Source: Streptomyces sp. CNH099 (lineage in GTDB: Bacteria; Actinomycetota; Actinomycetes; Streptomycetales; Streptomycetaceae). From it: DNA of 64,000 nt. The stretch is taken from contig AZWL01000005.1 in assembly GCA_000514715.1 (NCBI GenBank), positions 62,001-126,000 on the forward strand. The letters are read 5' to 3'. Positions 1 to 8,196 of this stretch are shown here, piece after piece. The position numbers and the translations under genes are program-made. The notes under the pieces are model-generated. The model did no database searches and had not been told where the DNA came from. It worked only from the letters and a program-made list of their open reading frames with translations. Positions within the stretch are counted from its first letter, which is position 1. Every line of letters starts with the position of its first letter.

Positions 1-37
1 TCGCCCGCGGCCCGCTCACCCGCCGCACGCACCGTGC

Positions 38-490
38 TCACCACGTCGGCTCCGTCTCTTCCGGGGCCGCGTCGAGCAGCCTGCTCAGCTGTACGTGCAG
101 CGAGCGGGCGAAGTCCTCCGCCGCCTGCAGCTGCCCGCGCAGATCCGCGCACCGGGCGTCGGCCTCCAGCCAGAACTTACGCAACCTCGCCACCAGCTCC
201 TCATGCGCCTCACCGGAGGTGGCCGGGAGGGCGCCGCTCTGCTCCGGCAGCCGGTCCAGCACGCCGAGCAGCTCCCGGACGTCCTCCAGGCAGAACCCCA
301 GCGGCCGCATCCGCCGCACCAGCGCCAGCCGGCGCACCTCCGCCTCCGTGTAGAGCCGGAAGCCGCCCGCGGTGCGCCGGCTCGGAGCCAGCACCCCGAC
401 CTCCTCGTAGTGCCGGATGGTACGCAGCGACAGCCCGGTCCACTCCGCCACCTCTCCGATCCGCATCAGCTTCTGCGCCACCGCCGTCAC
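38..490 (-). CDS. MerR family transcriptional regulator
   Basis: A 150-residue DNA-binding activator/repressor of the MerR family. The winged helix-turn-helix sits at the N-terminus (MRIGEVAEWTGLSLRTIRHY, about residues 9-28), followed by the typical wing (GGFRLYTEAEVRRLALVRRM) and a coiled dimerisation helix. There is no Cys pair of the metal-sensing type, so the inducer is more likely organic; this is inference. The GTG at 490 is the outermost start; an ATG at codon 9 (MRIGEV) is an equally plausible start. A 16-bp dyad lies 39 bp upstream and a near-identical copy lies 250 bp further on, so it probably controls itself and had a second target. Its neighbour to the right is a decayed locus, so the present target is unclear. 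Confidence 0.9.
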   Translation of the reverse strand: MTAVAQKLMRIGEVAEWTGLSLRTIRHYEEVGVLAPSRRTAGGFRLYTEAEVRRLALVRRMRPLGFCLEDVRELLGVLDRLPEQSGALPATSGEAHEELVARLRKFWLEADARCADLRGQLQAAEDFARSLHVQLSRLLDAAPEETEPTW

Positions 491-528
491 CTCACTCCCG
501 CGGCCGTCGGCCCACCGCCATCAAAGCT

Positions 529-544
529 ACCTTAACGTGAGGGT
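529..544. promoter_or_regulatory. MerR-type operator dyad 1
   Basis: The 16-mer ACCTTAACGTGAGGGT is an imperfect palindrome centred on ACGT, embedded in a longer CTACC...GGGTAG dyad (527-546). Position and symmetry fit a MerR operator between the -10 and -35 of the merR gene, read leftwards. No binding data are available; the call rests on symmetry, location and a second copy. Confidence 0.6.
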
Positions 545-780
545 AGATATTCCAGAATGCAGCGGGCTGCGGGGGTACGCGGCGGCGGCCGGGGGACGCA
601 CCGCCCCTCGGACAGCGGGCGATGAGCCGCACTGCCCGGGGGACAGCCCTCGGAAGCAGGCCGGGCGCACCCGGCGAGCCCGCCCACCGTAACGCAACGG
701 GAGGGTCGTGCCGCAAGTTCGCCCCCGGGGGGCGCAACCGATACGAACCGGGGGCGCGCCGCCGGACCCCTTTGAAGCCA

Positions 781-796
781 ACCCTGACGTTAGAGT
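781..796. promoter_or_regulatory. MerR-type operator dyad 2
   Basis: ACCCTGACGTTAGAGT matches the reverse complement of dyad 1 at 13 of 16 positions and has the same ACGT centre. It stands in front of about 100 bp with no intact gene, so the gene it served on the plus strand seems to be lost or lies beyond the decayed TetR/MFS locus. Confidence 0.5.
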
Positions 797-895
797 AGAT
801 TCACGCTCGGCCGCCCTGACAGGCTGCCGTCGTCGAGGCAGCGTCGCCTCCCCACCCCCCTCGGACGCGGCGCTGCCTTCCCCCTCGCCGGTCGG

Positions 896-988
896 TCATC
901 GTGCGGGACGGGGCAGGTAGCCGCCCAGGAAGGCGCGGACGCCGGCGGTGATGACCCGCGCGGCCTCGGCGTCGCCGAGAGCGCTGGC
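896..988 (-). pseudogene. TetR-family regulator, C-terminal remnant
   Basis: Read leftwards, the last 28 or so codons before the TGA at 896-898 give GDAEAARVITAGVRAFLGGY followed by LPRPAR. This has the look of the final helix of a TetR-family repressor. No HTH or ligand domain is found upstream in any frame: the sequence runs straight into the 3' half of a plus-strand MFS gene. TetR genes are commonly divergent from the MFS gene they repress, so a single deletion that removed both 5' halves explains the arrangement. Identification rests on a short stretch, hence the modest confidence. Confidence 0.45.
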
Positions 989-1915
989 GCTGCCCGCCGG
1001 CCGGTGGCTGGACCGGGCCGACTCCCGGCTGGTCTTCACCCTGGCGCTGCTGACGCTCGCCGCGGCCGACGTGCTCGCCGCGCTGGGGTGGGGCACGGTG
1101 CCGCCCGCCGCGCCGGCGCCGGGCGGGCGCCGGCTGCCGGTCCCGGACCGCCGGCTGCTCGCCGACGCGGCGCTGCTCGGCACCGCGGTCACCGCCGCGC
1201 TGCTGGCGCTCGCCCACGGCGGCCGGCACCCGGTGCCCGCCGCCGCCCTGGCCGCCGGCGCGGTGGCGCTGGGCGTGTGGTGGGTGCGGCTGCCGGCCTC
1301 CCGGCCGGTGACCTCCCTCGTACGGCGGCCGGCCCTCGGGCTGCCCGCGCTGGCGCTGCTGGGCAACACCGCGCTCGTCGGGCTGACCTCGTTCTCGCTG
1401 CCCTTCTTCATCAGCGACGTGCTGGGCCGCAGCCCGGAGCTGATCGGCACCGCGGTCGGGGTCTTCGTCGTCGTCAGCGCGCTGGTCACCCCGCTGGCCG
1501 GAATGCTCGCCGACCGCTTCGACCCGCGGTCGGTGGCCGCCGCGGGCGGCGGGCTGACCGTGCTGGCCATGGTGCCGATGCTCACGCTGGACGCGGGCGC
1601 CGGGCTGCTCGACGTCACCTGGCGGCTGTGCCTGGTGGGCGCGGCCATGTCCGTGTTCAACCCCCCAACATGACCGCGATCCTGGCCGCCGCCCCGCCGG
1701 GCCGCGCCGGCTCCGCCGGCGGTGTCACCAACCTCGCCCGCGCCCTGGGCCAGACCGCAGGACCGGCCCTCGCCGCGTTCGGCTGGAGCGCGGCCGCCGG
1801 CGGCGTGGCCGGCTTCCGCACCGGGGTAGCAGCCCTGACCTGCTGCACCCTCGCCGCCTTCCTGGCCCTGCTGGCCGCCCGCGGAAACGACCGGCCCGGG
1901 CCCCGCGCGGGGTGA
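985..1915 (+). pseudogene. MFS (DHA2-type) drug exporter, truncated and frameshifted
   Basis: Only the C-terminal half of a 14-helix drug:H+ antiporter is present: hydrophobic segments from about 1150 to 1860 with the loop PVTSLVRRPALG, then SFSLPFFISDVLG and GMLADRFD. There is no N-terminal half and no RBS/start. Near 1667 the frame breaks: FNPP is followed by a stop in one frame, and NMTAILAAAPPG continues in another. A run of six C residues there would restore FNPPNMTAIL if it held seven. The gene is therefore doubly broken (5' deletion plus -1 frameshift). The frameshift could be a homopolymer sequencing error; the missing 5' half could not. Confidence 0.7.
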
Positions 1916-1950
1916 CGCGGTGGTGCACGGGCGGTTTCTAACGTGGCCGC

Positions 1951-2607
1951 ATGATCTACGACGCCGATGCGCAGGTGCCCGCCGACGGTGTCGCCGGGTG
2001 GGCCGCGGACCTGATGGAGTCGCTCGGCGCCGTCGGCGCCGGTGTCGCCATCGCGCTGGAGAACCTCTTCCCGCCGCTGCCGAGCGAGGTGGTCCTGCCG
2101 CTCGCCGGCTTCAGCGCGAGCCAGGGCGGGATGAGCCTGTTCGGCGCGCTGGCGGCGACGACCGCGGGGTCCGTCGTCGGTGCGGCGGTCCTCTACGCGG
2201 TCGGCGCCCTGCTGGGCCGCGACCGTACGGTGGCGCTCGCCGCGCGGGTGCCGCTGCTGAAGCCGGCGGACATCGAGAAGGCGGAGGCGTGGTTCGCCCG
2301 GCACGGCGGCACGGCGGTGTTCTTCGGCCGGATGGTGCCCGTCGTCCGCAGCATGATCTCGGTGCCGGCGGGCGTGGAACGGATGCGGCCGGCCGTCTTC
2401 CTCGTCCTGACGGCCGCCGGCAGCGCCCTGTGGAACAGCGCCTTCGTCCTCGCGGGCTACGGGCTCGGCACCCGCTGGCACGACGTCGCCGACGCCGCCG
2501 GCGTCTACTCCAAGGCGGTGCCGGCCGCCGCCGTGCTCGCCGTCGTCGTCTTCGTCGCCCGGCGGCTGCTGCGGCGCAGCCGGGGCCGCCGGGGCTCCGG
2601 GGAGTGA
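1951..2607 (+). CDS. DedA family membrane protein
   Basis: A 218-residue integral membrane protein of the DedA/SNARE-associated (VTT domain) family, linked in other bacteria to phospholipid flipping and membrane homeostasis. Diagnostic motifs are ENLFPPLPSEVVLPLAG near residue 35 and GRMVPVVRSMISVPAG near residue 130, which carry the conserved acidic and Arg residues. Four or five hydrophobic segments are visible and the C-terminus is Arg-rich. There is no Shine-Dalgarno sequence. TAACGT at 1939-1944 lies about one helical turn upstream of the ATG, which suggests leaderless transcription. It converges on the antiporter gene. Confidence 0.88.
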   Translation: MIYDADAQVPADGVAGWAADLMESLGAVGAGVAIALENLFPPLPSEVVLPLAGFSASQGGMSLFGALAATTAGSVVGAAVLYAVGALLGRDRTVALAARVPLLKPADIEKAEAWFARHGGTAVFFGRMVPVVRSMISVPAGVERMRPAVFLVLTAAGSALWNSAFVLAGYGLGTRWHDVADAAGVYSKAVPAAAVLAVVVFVARRLLRRSRGRRGSGE

Positions 2608-2644
2608 TCACCGCGGGTCGTCGCGGGGGCGGCGGGCGCGGGGG

Positions 2645-3913
2645 TCACGGTCGGGCGCTGTCCGTTTCCGGCTCCGGTTGCTGCTGGCGTGGGACGTCGG
2701 AGGGCTTCGGCTTGTCCGTCCCGTCCCCTTCCGACATGCCGACCAGGTCCCCGACGTCGAACACGCGGGCAATCGGCACGTCCGTGCTGGAGTGGGCGAC
2801 GATCGAGAACGCGATGCAGACCGCGATCAGCGTGAAGGCCTCGTCGCCCTCCGGGATCTGCGCCTGCAGCACCAGCAGCCCGTAGACCACCGACGCGAAG
2901 CCCTTCGGCCCGAACCAGGCCGCGGTCAGCCGCTCCCGCCGTTCGAAGCGGGTACCGATCAGCGACAGCAGCAGCGACGCCGGGCGGACCAGCACGATCA
3001 CCAGCACGGCCGCCACGTACCCGCCGAACGACAGGTCGCCGAACAGCTCCGGCGTCAGCAGCGCCCCGAACACCAGCAGCGCGGCGAACTTCGCCAGCTC
3101 CGCCAGCGACTCCCCCAGCGGCTCGAACGCGCCCTTGGCCTCCGGCGAGAGGGACGCGAGGACCGCGCCGGCGGAGAACGCCGCCAGGTAGGGGTTGGCA
3201 TGGGTCAGGTGGCAGACCGCGTACAGGATGACGCCCACGGCCAGCGGCAGCAGCGGCTGCAGCTTGGGCTCCGCGCCCAGCAGCCGGAACCGCACCAGCC
3301 AGTTCACCACCGCCGGGGCGGCGATCCCCAGCGCGAGGCCGAGGACCAGCTCCAGGCCGATCTTGCCGAGGTCCGCCTCGGCCTCGTGCCCGGTCGGCGC
3401 GGCGGAGGCGATCAGGATGAGCACCACGGGCAGCGCGAGGCCGTCGTTGATGCCGCTCTCGACGTTCAGCAGCTGGCGCAGCCGCGCCGGCACCTCCTTG
3501 CGGCCGACGATCGCCGACGCGAACACCGGGTCGGTCGGCGCCAGCACCGCGCCCACCAGGAAGGACGTCGTCCAGTCCAGCCCCGCCGCGAAGTGCGCCA
3601 GCAGCGACGTGCCGACGAAGGCCAGCGGCATGCCGAGGGCCAGGGCGCGGGCGGGGTTCCGCCAGGCGCGGCGCAGCGCGGGGAACGAGACGTGCATGCC
3701 GTCGGTGAACAGCACGGCGAACAGGGCGAGATCGGCGGTGATCTCGACGATGTCGCTCTCCGGCCTGATGTGGATGAGGCCCAGGAAGCCGTCGCTGACC
3801 AGGGCGCCGCCGACCAGGAACAGCAGCGACGTGGAGAGCACGGAGCGGGCGGCCAGGCCCGACAGCAGCACCGCCACCAGCAGCGCGACTCCGAAGACCG
3901 CGATCAGTACCAC
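2645..3913 (-). CDS. CPA1-type cation:proton antiporter
   Basis: A 422-residue membrane antiporter of the NhaP/CPA1 group, exchanging Na+ or K+ for H+ across the cytoplasmic membrane. The core motifs are visible: LAPTDPVFASAIVG followed by LLNVESGINDGLALP, whose ND dyad is the ion-binding centre of the family. About 12 hydrophobic segments precede a short polar, Pro/Gln-rich C-terminal tail. I chose GTG at 3913 because GGGGG lies 8 nt upstream and the protein then starts directly with the first helix (VVLIAVFGVALL). The frame stays open much further upstream but codes nothing membrane-like there. Ion specificity cannot be told from sequence. Confidence 0.87.
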   Translation of the reverse strand: MVLIAVFGVALLVAVLLSGLAARSVLSTSLLFLVGGALVSDGFLGLIHIRPESDIVEITADLALFAVLFTDGMHVSFPALRRAWRNPARALALGMPLAFVGTSLLAHFAAGLDWTTSFLVGAVLAPTDPVFASAIVGRKEVPARLRQLLNVESGINDGLALPVVLILIASAAPTGHEAEADLGKIGLELVLGLALGIAAPAVVNWLVRFRLLGAEPKLQPLLPLAVGVILYAVCHLTHANPYLAAFSAGAVLASLSPEAKGAFEPLGESLAELAKFAALLVFGALLTPELFGDLSFGGYVAAVLVIVLVRPASLLLSLIGTRFERRERLTAAWFGPKGFASVVYGLLVLQAQIPEGDEAFTLIAVCIAFSIVAHSSTDVPIARVFDVGDLVGMSEGDGTDKPKPSDVPRQQQPEPETDSARP

Positions 3914-4100
3914 GACAGAAACCCCCGACCAGCGAAAAGCCCGATCCCCTGCTCTCCGACCCGGCTCCCCAGCACACCGTCCGGGAACCCTATCCCATGC
4001 CTGCGTGCGCCTTACAGCCTCGGCCGCCGGCCACCGGGTTTCGCCGGACCGGGGCACGAACCGCGCGCCGGACGGCTCCGCGGCCCATACTGGTCTTCCG

Positions 4101-4322
4101 ATGAAGAAAGCATCCGCGCCCCGGCGCCATCTCCCCACCAGTCCCTTCGAGGCACCCGCCGCCCCCGCGGCCAAGAGCTTTGCCCCCGGCGACCGGGTCA
4201 CACACGACCGGTACGGCCTGGGTACGGTCCTCTCCGCCGAGGACGGCGTCGCGATGCACGTCGACTTCGGCTCCCGCCACGTCCGGGTCACCGCTCCCTA
4301 CGACCACATGGAAAAGCTCTGA
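4101..4322 (+). CDS. Small Tudor-like protein, conserved in actinomycetes
   Basis: A 73-residue basic protein. The C-terminal half, FAPGDRVTHDRYGLGTV, then VAMHVDFG and RVTAPYDHMEKL, resembles the SH3/Tudor-like fold found at the C-terminus of UvrD/PcrA helicases and in CarD, which contacts RNA polymerase. That relation is an inference from pattern only. The N-terminus is Pro/Ala-rich and probably disordered. The ATG start is fixed by the conserved-looking MKKASAPRRHLPTSPFE. It is divergent from the antiporter (187 bp between) and may act with transcription or repair machinery; no function is known. Confidence 0.75.
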   Translation: MKKASAPRRHLPTSPFEAPAAPAAKSFAPGDRVTHDRYGLGTVLSAEDGVAMHVDFGSRHVRVTAPYDHMEKL

Positions 4323-4538
4323 CGACGCACCCGTGAGCCGCGCGCAGGGGCACCCCGCCCCCGCGCGGCGGTTCCGCGCCGGATGCCGCCGGTCGAAACG
4401 CCGTCAGTCGAACGCACGCTGCAGCAGCCGCGCGATCCCCCTGACGCCACGCCCGAGCCAGCCGGCCAGCGCCGTGGGCCGCCGCGGGTCGATGAGCGGG
4501 CGGCGCCGACGCCCTCCTCGGTGCGGAAGAATGCCCGT

Positions 4539-6770
4539 ATGGATGAGGTAGGGGAGTTCCTGGACGGTCTCGACAAGCGGATCGCGCGCTTCGACCGTGC
4601 GGAAGCCGGGCAACTCGCGGACAAGGCCGAGGAAGAACGACGGCAGGTACAGGACGAGTTCCCCCTGGGGAAGTGGGTCGATCTCCCGCTGGAACGCTAC
4701 GCGCTGGGTCCTGACGCAGGTGCCCTTTCGGGGCGCTCCTTTTGCCGGCTGATGGAGTACGGAACCGACACCTTCGGCAGCATCCGGGGCGGCAGTGCGG
4801 CAAAACACATCATTTTCCAACATCGCGGGGGCGCTTGGCGGATCGTTCCCGCCGCCCTGCGCGACGTCGGGCCGCGCGAGGCGTGGCAGCAGGTGCGCGA
4901 GGAGTTCGTGACGGCTTTCGCGGCCGCGGCGGAGCAGGCGTACGGGCACATCGACGAACTGGAATCGCTGTCGTACGGACAGGCCCTGACCACAAAGGCG
5001 TTGGCAGTCTACTTCCCCGACTCGTTCCTGCCGATCTTCTCCTCCTCACACCTCAGGCACTTCATCACGTTGCTGGGCGGCAGAGCACACACGCAGGCCT
5101 CGGGTGTACGGGCCTGGCGCGCGAACCGCGAGCTTCTCGGACTCGTCCGGAAGACGCCGGCGTTCGAGGGCTGGCGCCTCCACGAGGTGATGCGGTACCT
5201 GTACACCTTCCATGATCCACGGCCGGGCGACCGGGTGGTCTGGAAGATCTCCCCCGGGGAGCGCGCTGCCCTGTGGGAGGACTGCCTCACTTACCGTCAC
5301 ATTCGTGTCGGCTGGGACGAGGTCGGCAGCCTCGGCGAGTTCGAGAGCGACCGGGAGCTCAAGGAAGCGCTGGACCGGCACTTTCCGCACAGCACCGGCG
5401 GGAACCTGCGGCTCGCCCGGCAACTCCTGGCCTTCCGTGACCTGCTACCCGGCGACCTGATCGTCGCCAACAAGGGCAAATCGGAAGTTCTGGCCGTGGG
5501 CAGCGTCAACCGCGGATACTCGTTCCAGGCGGAGCTTGAGAGCCACCGGCACACCGTGGGTGTCGACTGGGACACGTCGTTCGCCCAATCCTTCGACTCG
5601 CCGCGGCATGCATGGCAGCAGACCCTCGTCAAGGTGCCCGCGACCCTGATGCGGGAGATCCGGCACGGCCGCACCGCTCCCCAGCCGCTCGTCTCAGAGC
5701 CCGCGCCGACGACGGAGGCACACGCCTCATTCCCCGCCGCCGCGGACACCACCGTGTCCGACGCCGACCTGCCCGATGCCGTGCGGACGGTGTACGAGTT
5801 GCTCCGGCACAAGGGACAGGTCGTTCTCCAGGGCCCGCCCGGCACCGGGAAGACGAGGCTGGCGCTCAGCGTGGCTCTCGCCGTGGCCGGCCGAGGCGAC
5901 GTGATCGAGGCCCCGCCCGAAGCGCGCGCGGCTGCACTCACCGAACTGTCCTCCGTGCCTGCGGACGCCCAGGCCGCCCGACTGTCCATGGTGACCTTCC
6001 ACCCGTCCTACGGATACGAGGACTTCGTCGAGGGTTTCAGGCCCGATACCGCGGCGGAAGGGGCGGGGCTCCATCTCAAACTGGTGGACGGCCTGTTCCT
6101 TCGGGTCTGCAAGGAAGCCGAGGAGGCGCCCGAAACCACCTTCCTCATCGTCGTGGACGAGATCAACCGCGGCGACCTGCCCCGCATTCTCGGCGAGATG
6201 ATCACCCTTCTCGAACTCGACAAACGAAACTCCGTCACCGTCACCCTGCCCACCAGCCGACGGACGTGCACCGTCCCACCGAACGTCCGGCTCATCGGCA
6301 CCATGAACTCCGCCGACCGCAGCGTGCAGCACATGGACGCGGCAATCCGGCGCCGGTTCGCGTTCGTCGATGTACCGCCGGACCTGGACGCGCTCGACGG
6401 CGAAGTCGAAGGGCTCGGTCTGGCCGAGTTCCTGGAAGGTCTCAACGCCAGGCTGGAGGCGGACTTCGGGCCGGACCACCAGATCGGCCAGGCGTGCCTG
6501 CTCTCCGGAGACCGTCCGATCGTCACGGCGGAACAACTTTCGCATGCCTTCTACCACGAGATCGTGCCGTCCGTTGCCGCGTACTGCATGGGTCGACCTG
6601 AGCTGTTGCGGAATGCCCTCGGCAACCTGGTGGACGACCGGACCGCCCGGGTAATCCAGACCAGCCCGCAGGACCTGCCCCATGTCCTGGCTAAGGAATT
6701 CGTTTCGAATGAGTCCACGGACAGGGAATCCGCGGGTGACCGCGAGACCGAAGAATGGGGCGGGGACTAG
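4539..6770 (+). CDS. McrB-like AAA+ GTPase/ATPase of a type IV restriction system
   Basis: A 743-residue motor and recognition subunit. Residues 1-230 form an N-terminal region (FGSIRGGSAAKHIIF) of unknown fold. Residues about 235-370 look like an EVE/PUA-type modified-base-binding domain (VVWKISPGE, VGWDEVGSLGEF, PGDLIVANKGKSEVLAVGSV). The C-terminal half is an McrB AAA+ domain: Walker A GPPGTGKT (about 431-438), Walker B FLIVVDEINRGDLPR (about 535) and the family signature MNSADRSVQHMDAAIRRRF (about 588). ATG at 4539 follows GGAAG; the frame is open upstream but low-complexity. The mcrC-like gene begins 5 bp after the stop, so the two are one operon. GC is visibly lower than in the flanks, suggesting acquisition. 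Confidence 0.88.
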   Translation: MDEVGEFLDGLDKRIARFDRAEAGQLADKAEEERRQVQDEFPLGKWVDLPLERYALGPDAGALSGRSFCRLMEYGTDTFGSIRGGSAAKHIIFQHRGGAWRIVPAALRDVGPREAWQQVREEFVTAFAAAAEQAYGHIDELESLSYGQALTTKALAVYFPDSFLPIFSSSHLRHFITLLGGRAHTQASGVRAWRANRELLGLVRKTPAFEGWRLHEVMRYLYTFHDPRPGDRVVWKISPGERAALWEDCLTYRHIRVGWDEVGSLGEFESDRELKEALDRHFPHSTGGNLRLARQLLAFRDLLPGDLIVANKGKSEVLAVGSVNRGYSFQAELESHRHTVGVDWDTSFAQSFDSPRHAWQQTLVKVPATLMREIRHGRTAPQPLVSEPAPTTEAHASFPAAADTTVSDADLPDAVRTVYELLRHKGQVVLQGPPGTGKTRLALSVALAVAGRGDVIEAPPEARAAALTELSSVPADAQAARLSMVTFHPSYGYEDFVEGFRPDTAAEGAGLHLKLVDGLFLRVCKEAEEAPETTFLIVVDEINRGDLPRILGEMITLLELDKRNSVTVTLPTSRRTCTVPPNVRLIGTMNSADRSVQHMDAAIRRRFAFVDVPPDLDALDGEVEGLGLAEFLEGLNARLEADFGPDHQIGQACLLSGDRPIVTAEQLSHAFYHEIVPSVAAYCMGRPELLRNALGNLVDDRTARVIQTSPQDLPHVLAKEFVSNESTDRESAGDRETEEWGGD

Positions 6771-6774
6771 CCGA

Positions 6775-8049
6775 ATGAGTCCCGTCCACGACCGGCCCGA
6801 GGTGGTACTGACCGGTTTCGATCCCACAACCGTTCCGCACTCCCGGCTGCCCGGCAGAGATCTCGGCCTACTGCGGGAGACGAAGGCGGTCGCCGTCAGC
6901 GAAAACCGCCGTGGCTACATCCTTAAGGCAGGGGACACCTCCGGTGTGATCCAGCTCTCCAGAATGCGCGTGGTGCTGCGACCCAAGTTCCCGGTCGAGG
7001 GCAGACGTCTCATCCACTGGCTCTGCTATGCCAACCACCAGTCCGAACCGCACGAGGCGCTGCGCAACTGGCCGATCGGCCGCGACGGATATGCCGGGCT
7101 CGTACCTGCCGCGCTCCTGCATGAGTGCCGCCTTCTCCTCGCGCACGGCCTGCGAAGAGACTACGTACGCAGACAGAGCATCGATACCGTGCTCCGGGGG
7201 CAGTTCGACGCAGAGGCGCAGGCGACTCGCTGCTACGGCGCGGTCAACCGGCTCCATCTGCGGACCTTCGAGTACGAAGACAGCAGCAGCTGGGAGAACC
7301 TGGTCTGCGGAGCCGCTCTCACCGTCGCTGCGGAGCGGTCCACAGACGCCCGCCACACACGGCTGCTGCTCGCCGCCGCCGAGCAGTTCCCCTCGCCCCG
7401 GCAGCCGGCGGAGGCGTTGAGCTTGCTGGCGAGGGCGCAGTACACCCGGCTCAACGCGCACTACCGGCCAGCACACGCCTGGGCCCGAATGGTGCTCGAA
7501 CGAGGCGGAGTGACCGATCTGCTGGACCCCTACGGCTACGGTGCGAAGAGCCTGCTGCTCAGACTGGACAGGCTCTGGGAGAGCGTCGTCCACCGCATGG
7601 CGGTCGACGCGGCGTCCGAGCTGGGCGGCAGGGTCGCACACACGGAGGAGGGCAAGATTGTCACCTCCGGAGGATTCGGCGCAACGGCCCCGTCCTTCCG
7701 CCCCGACGTGCTCATCGCTTTTCCGCCCCTGGCCGGGCAGACGGATCCGCCGCGATTCCTCGCAGTGGACGCGAAGTACAAGAACTACGCGGAAAGGAAC
7801 GTCGGTTCCTCCGATCGGCACCAACTCCTCACCTACATCGCGGGATACAGCAATCCTGATCACCCGGTGGCCCTGGTCGTGTATCCCTCCCCGCTAGGCT
7901 TCAGGTCTCGCGCTCTGCGCATAAGAGGCCCCCGCGGGCTCATCGGGATCGTCAGAGTGCTGGGCCTCGACACCCGCCTGGCGCCGAACAACGCCGCCGC
8001 GCCGTTGCGCGCGGCAATTGCCGCCTTCGCCGCTGCCGAGCCGGTTTGA
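6775..8049 (+). CDS. McrC-like nuclease subunit of a type IV restriction system
   Basis: A 424-residue partner of the upstream AAA+ protein. The N-terminal half carries the McrC beta-barrel/helical region (VGVIQ-like GVIQLSRMRVVLRPKF). The C-terminal domain has the PD-(D/E)xK nuclease core: SFRPDVLIAF, a spacer, then FLAVDAKYKNYAE, with HQLLTYIAGY as the following conserved helix. In the characterised E. coli system McrB translocates on DNA with modified cytosines and McrC cuts; the substrate of this one is unknown. ATG at 6775 has a GGCGGGG tract upstream and is only 5 bp from the mcrB-like stop. A strong hairpin follows the gene. Confidence 0.87.
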   Translation: MSPVHDRPEVVLTGFDPTTVPHSRLPGRDLGLLRETKAVAVSENRRGYILKAGDTSGVIQLSRMRVVLRPKFPVEGRRLIHWLCYANHQSEPHEALRNWPIGRDGYAGLVPAALLHECRLLLAHGLRRDYVRRQSIDTVLRGQFDAEAQATRCYGAVNRLHLRTFEYEDSSSWENLVCGAALTVAAERSTDARHTRLLLAAAEQFPSPRQPAEALSLLARAQYTRLNAHYRPAHAWARMVLERGGVTDLLDPYGYGAKSLLLRLDRLWESVVHRMAVDAASELGGRVAHTEEGKIVTSGGFGATAPSFRPDVLIAFPPLAGQTDPPRFLAVDAKYKNYAERNVGSSDRHQLLTYIAGYSNPDHPVALVVYPSPLGFRSRALRIRGPRGLIGIVRVLGLDTRLAPNNAAAPLRAAIAAFAAAEPV

Positions 8050-8070
8050 CGGTTCCGTCGTACCGCCCTG

Positions 8071-8105
8071 GGCGGTGCGCGGCGGCGTTGCCGCCACGCA
8101 CCGCC
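8071..8105 (+). terminator. Hairpin terminator after the mcrBC-like operon
   Basis: Arms GGCGGTGCG-c-GGCGGC and GCCGCC-a-CGCACCGCC pair with one mismatch around a GTT loop, starting 21 bp after the mcrC-like stop. No T-tract follows, as is usual in actinomycetes. It lies between convergent genes and could serve both strands. Confidence 0.7.
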
Positions 8106-8196
8106 ATGGGCACGCCGGCGACCGCCGCCCGGCGGTCCACGCGTCCCGCCTGGCGCCGACCGAGGCGCCGGCGGTTCCGTCACCCGGGTGCCGGGG

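Larger units (their letters stand above)
491..895. other. Gene-free stretch between merR and a decayed locus
   Basis: About 400 bp with no convincing coding sequence on either strand; the open frames here are alternating-frame artefacts of GC-rich DNA. It contains only the two MerR-type dyads at 529-544 and 781-796 and moderately GC-rich sequence between them. Confidence 0.6.

Noticed and set aside
801..1229. Long open frames on both strands opposite the decayed MFS gene
   Set aside because: Arg/Gly/Ala filler typical of the alternate frames of GC-rich coding DNA; no domain pattern.
4404..4500. A minus-strand frame ending in GWLGRGVRGIARLLQRAFD upstream of the mcrB-like gene
   Set aside because: It looks like the amphipathic end of some protein, but it lies in a 216-bp gap, has no start or ribosome site of its own and merges into the shadow frame of the mcrB-like gene.
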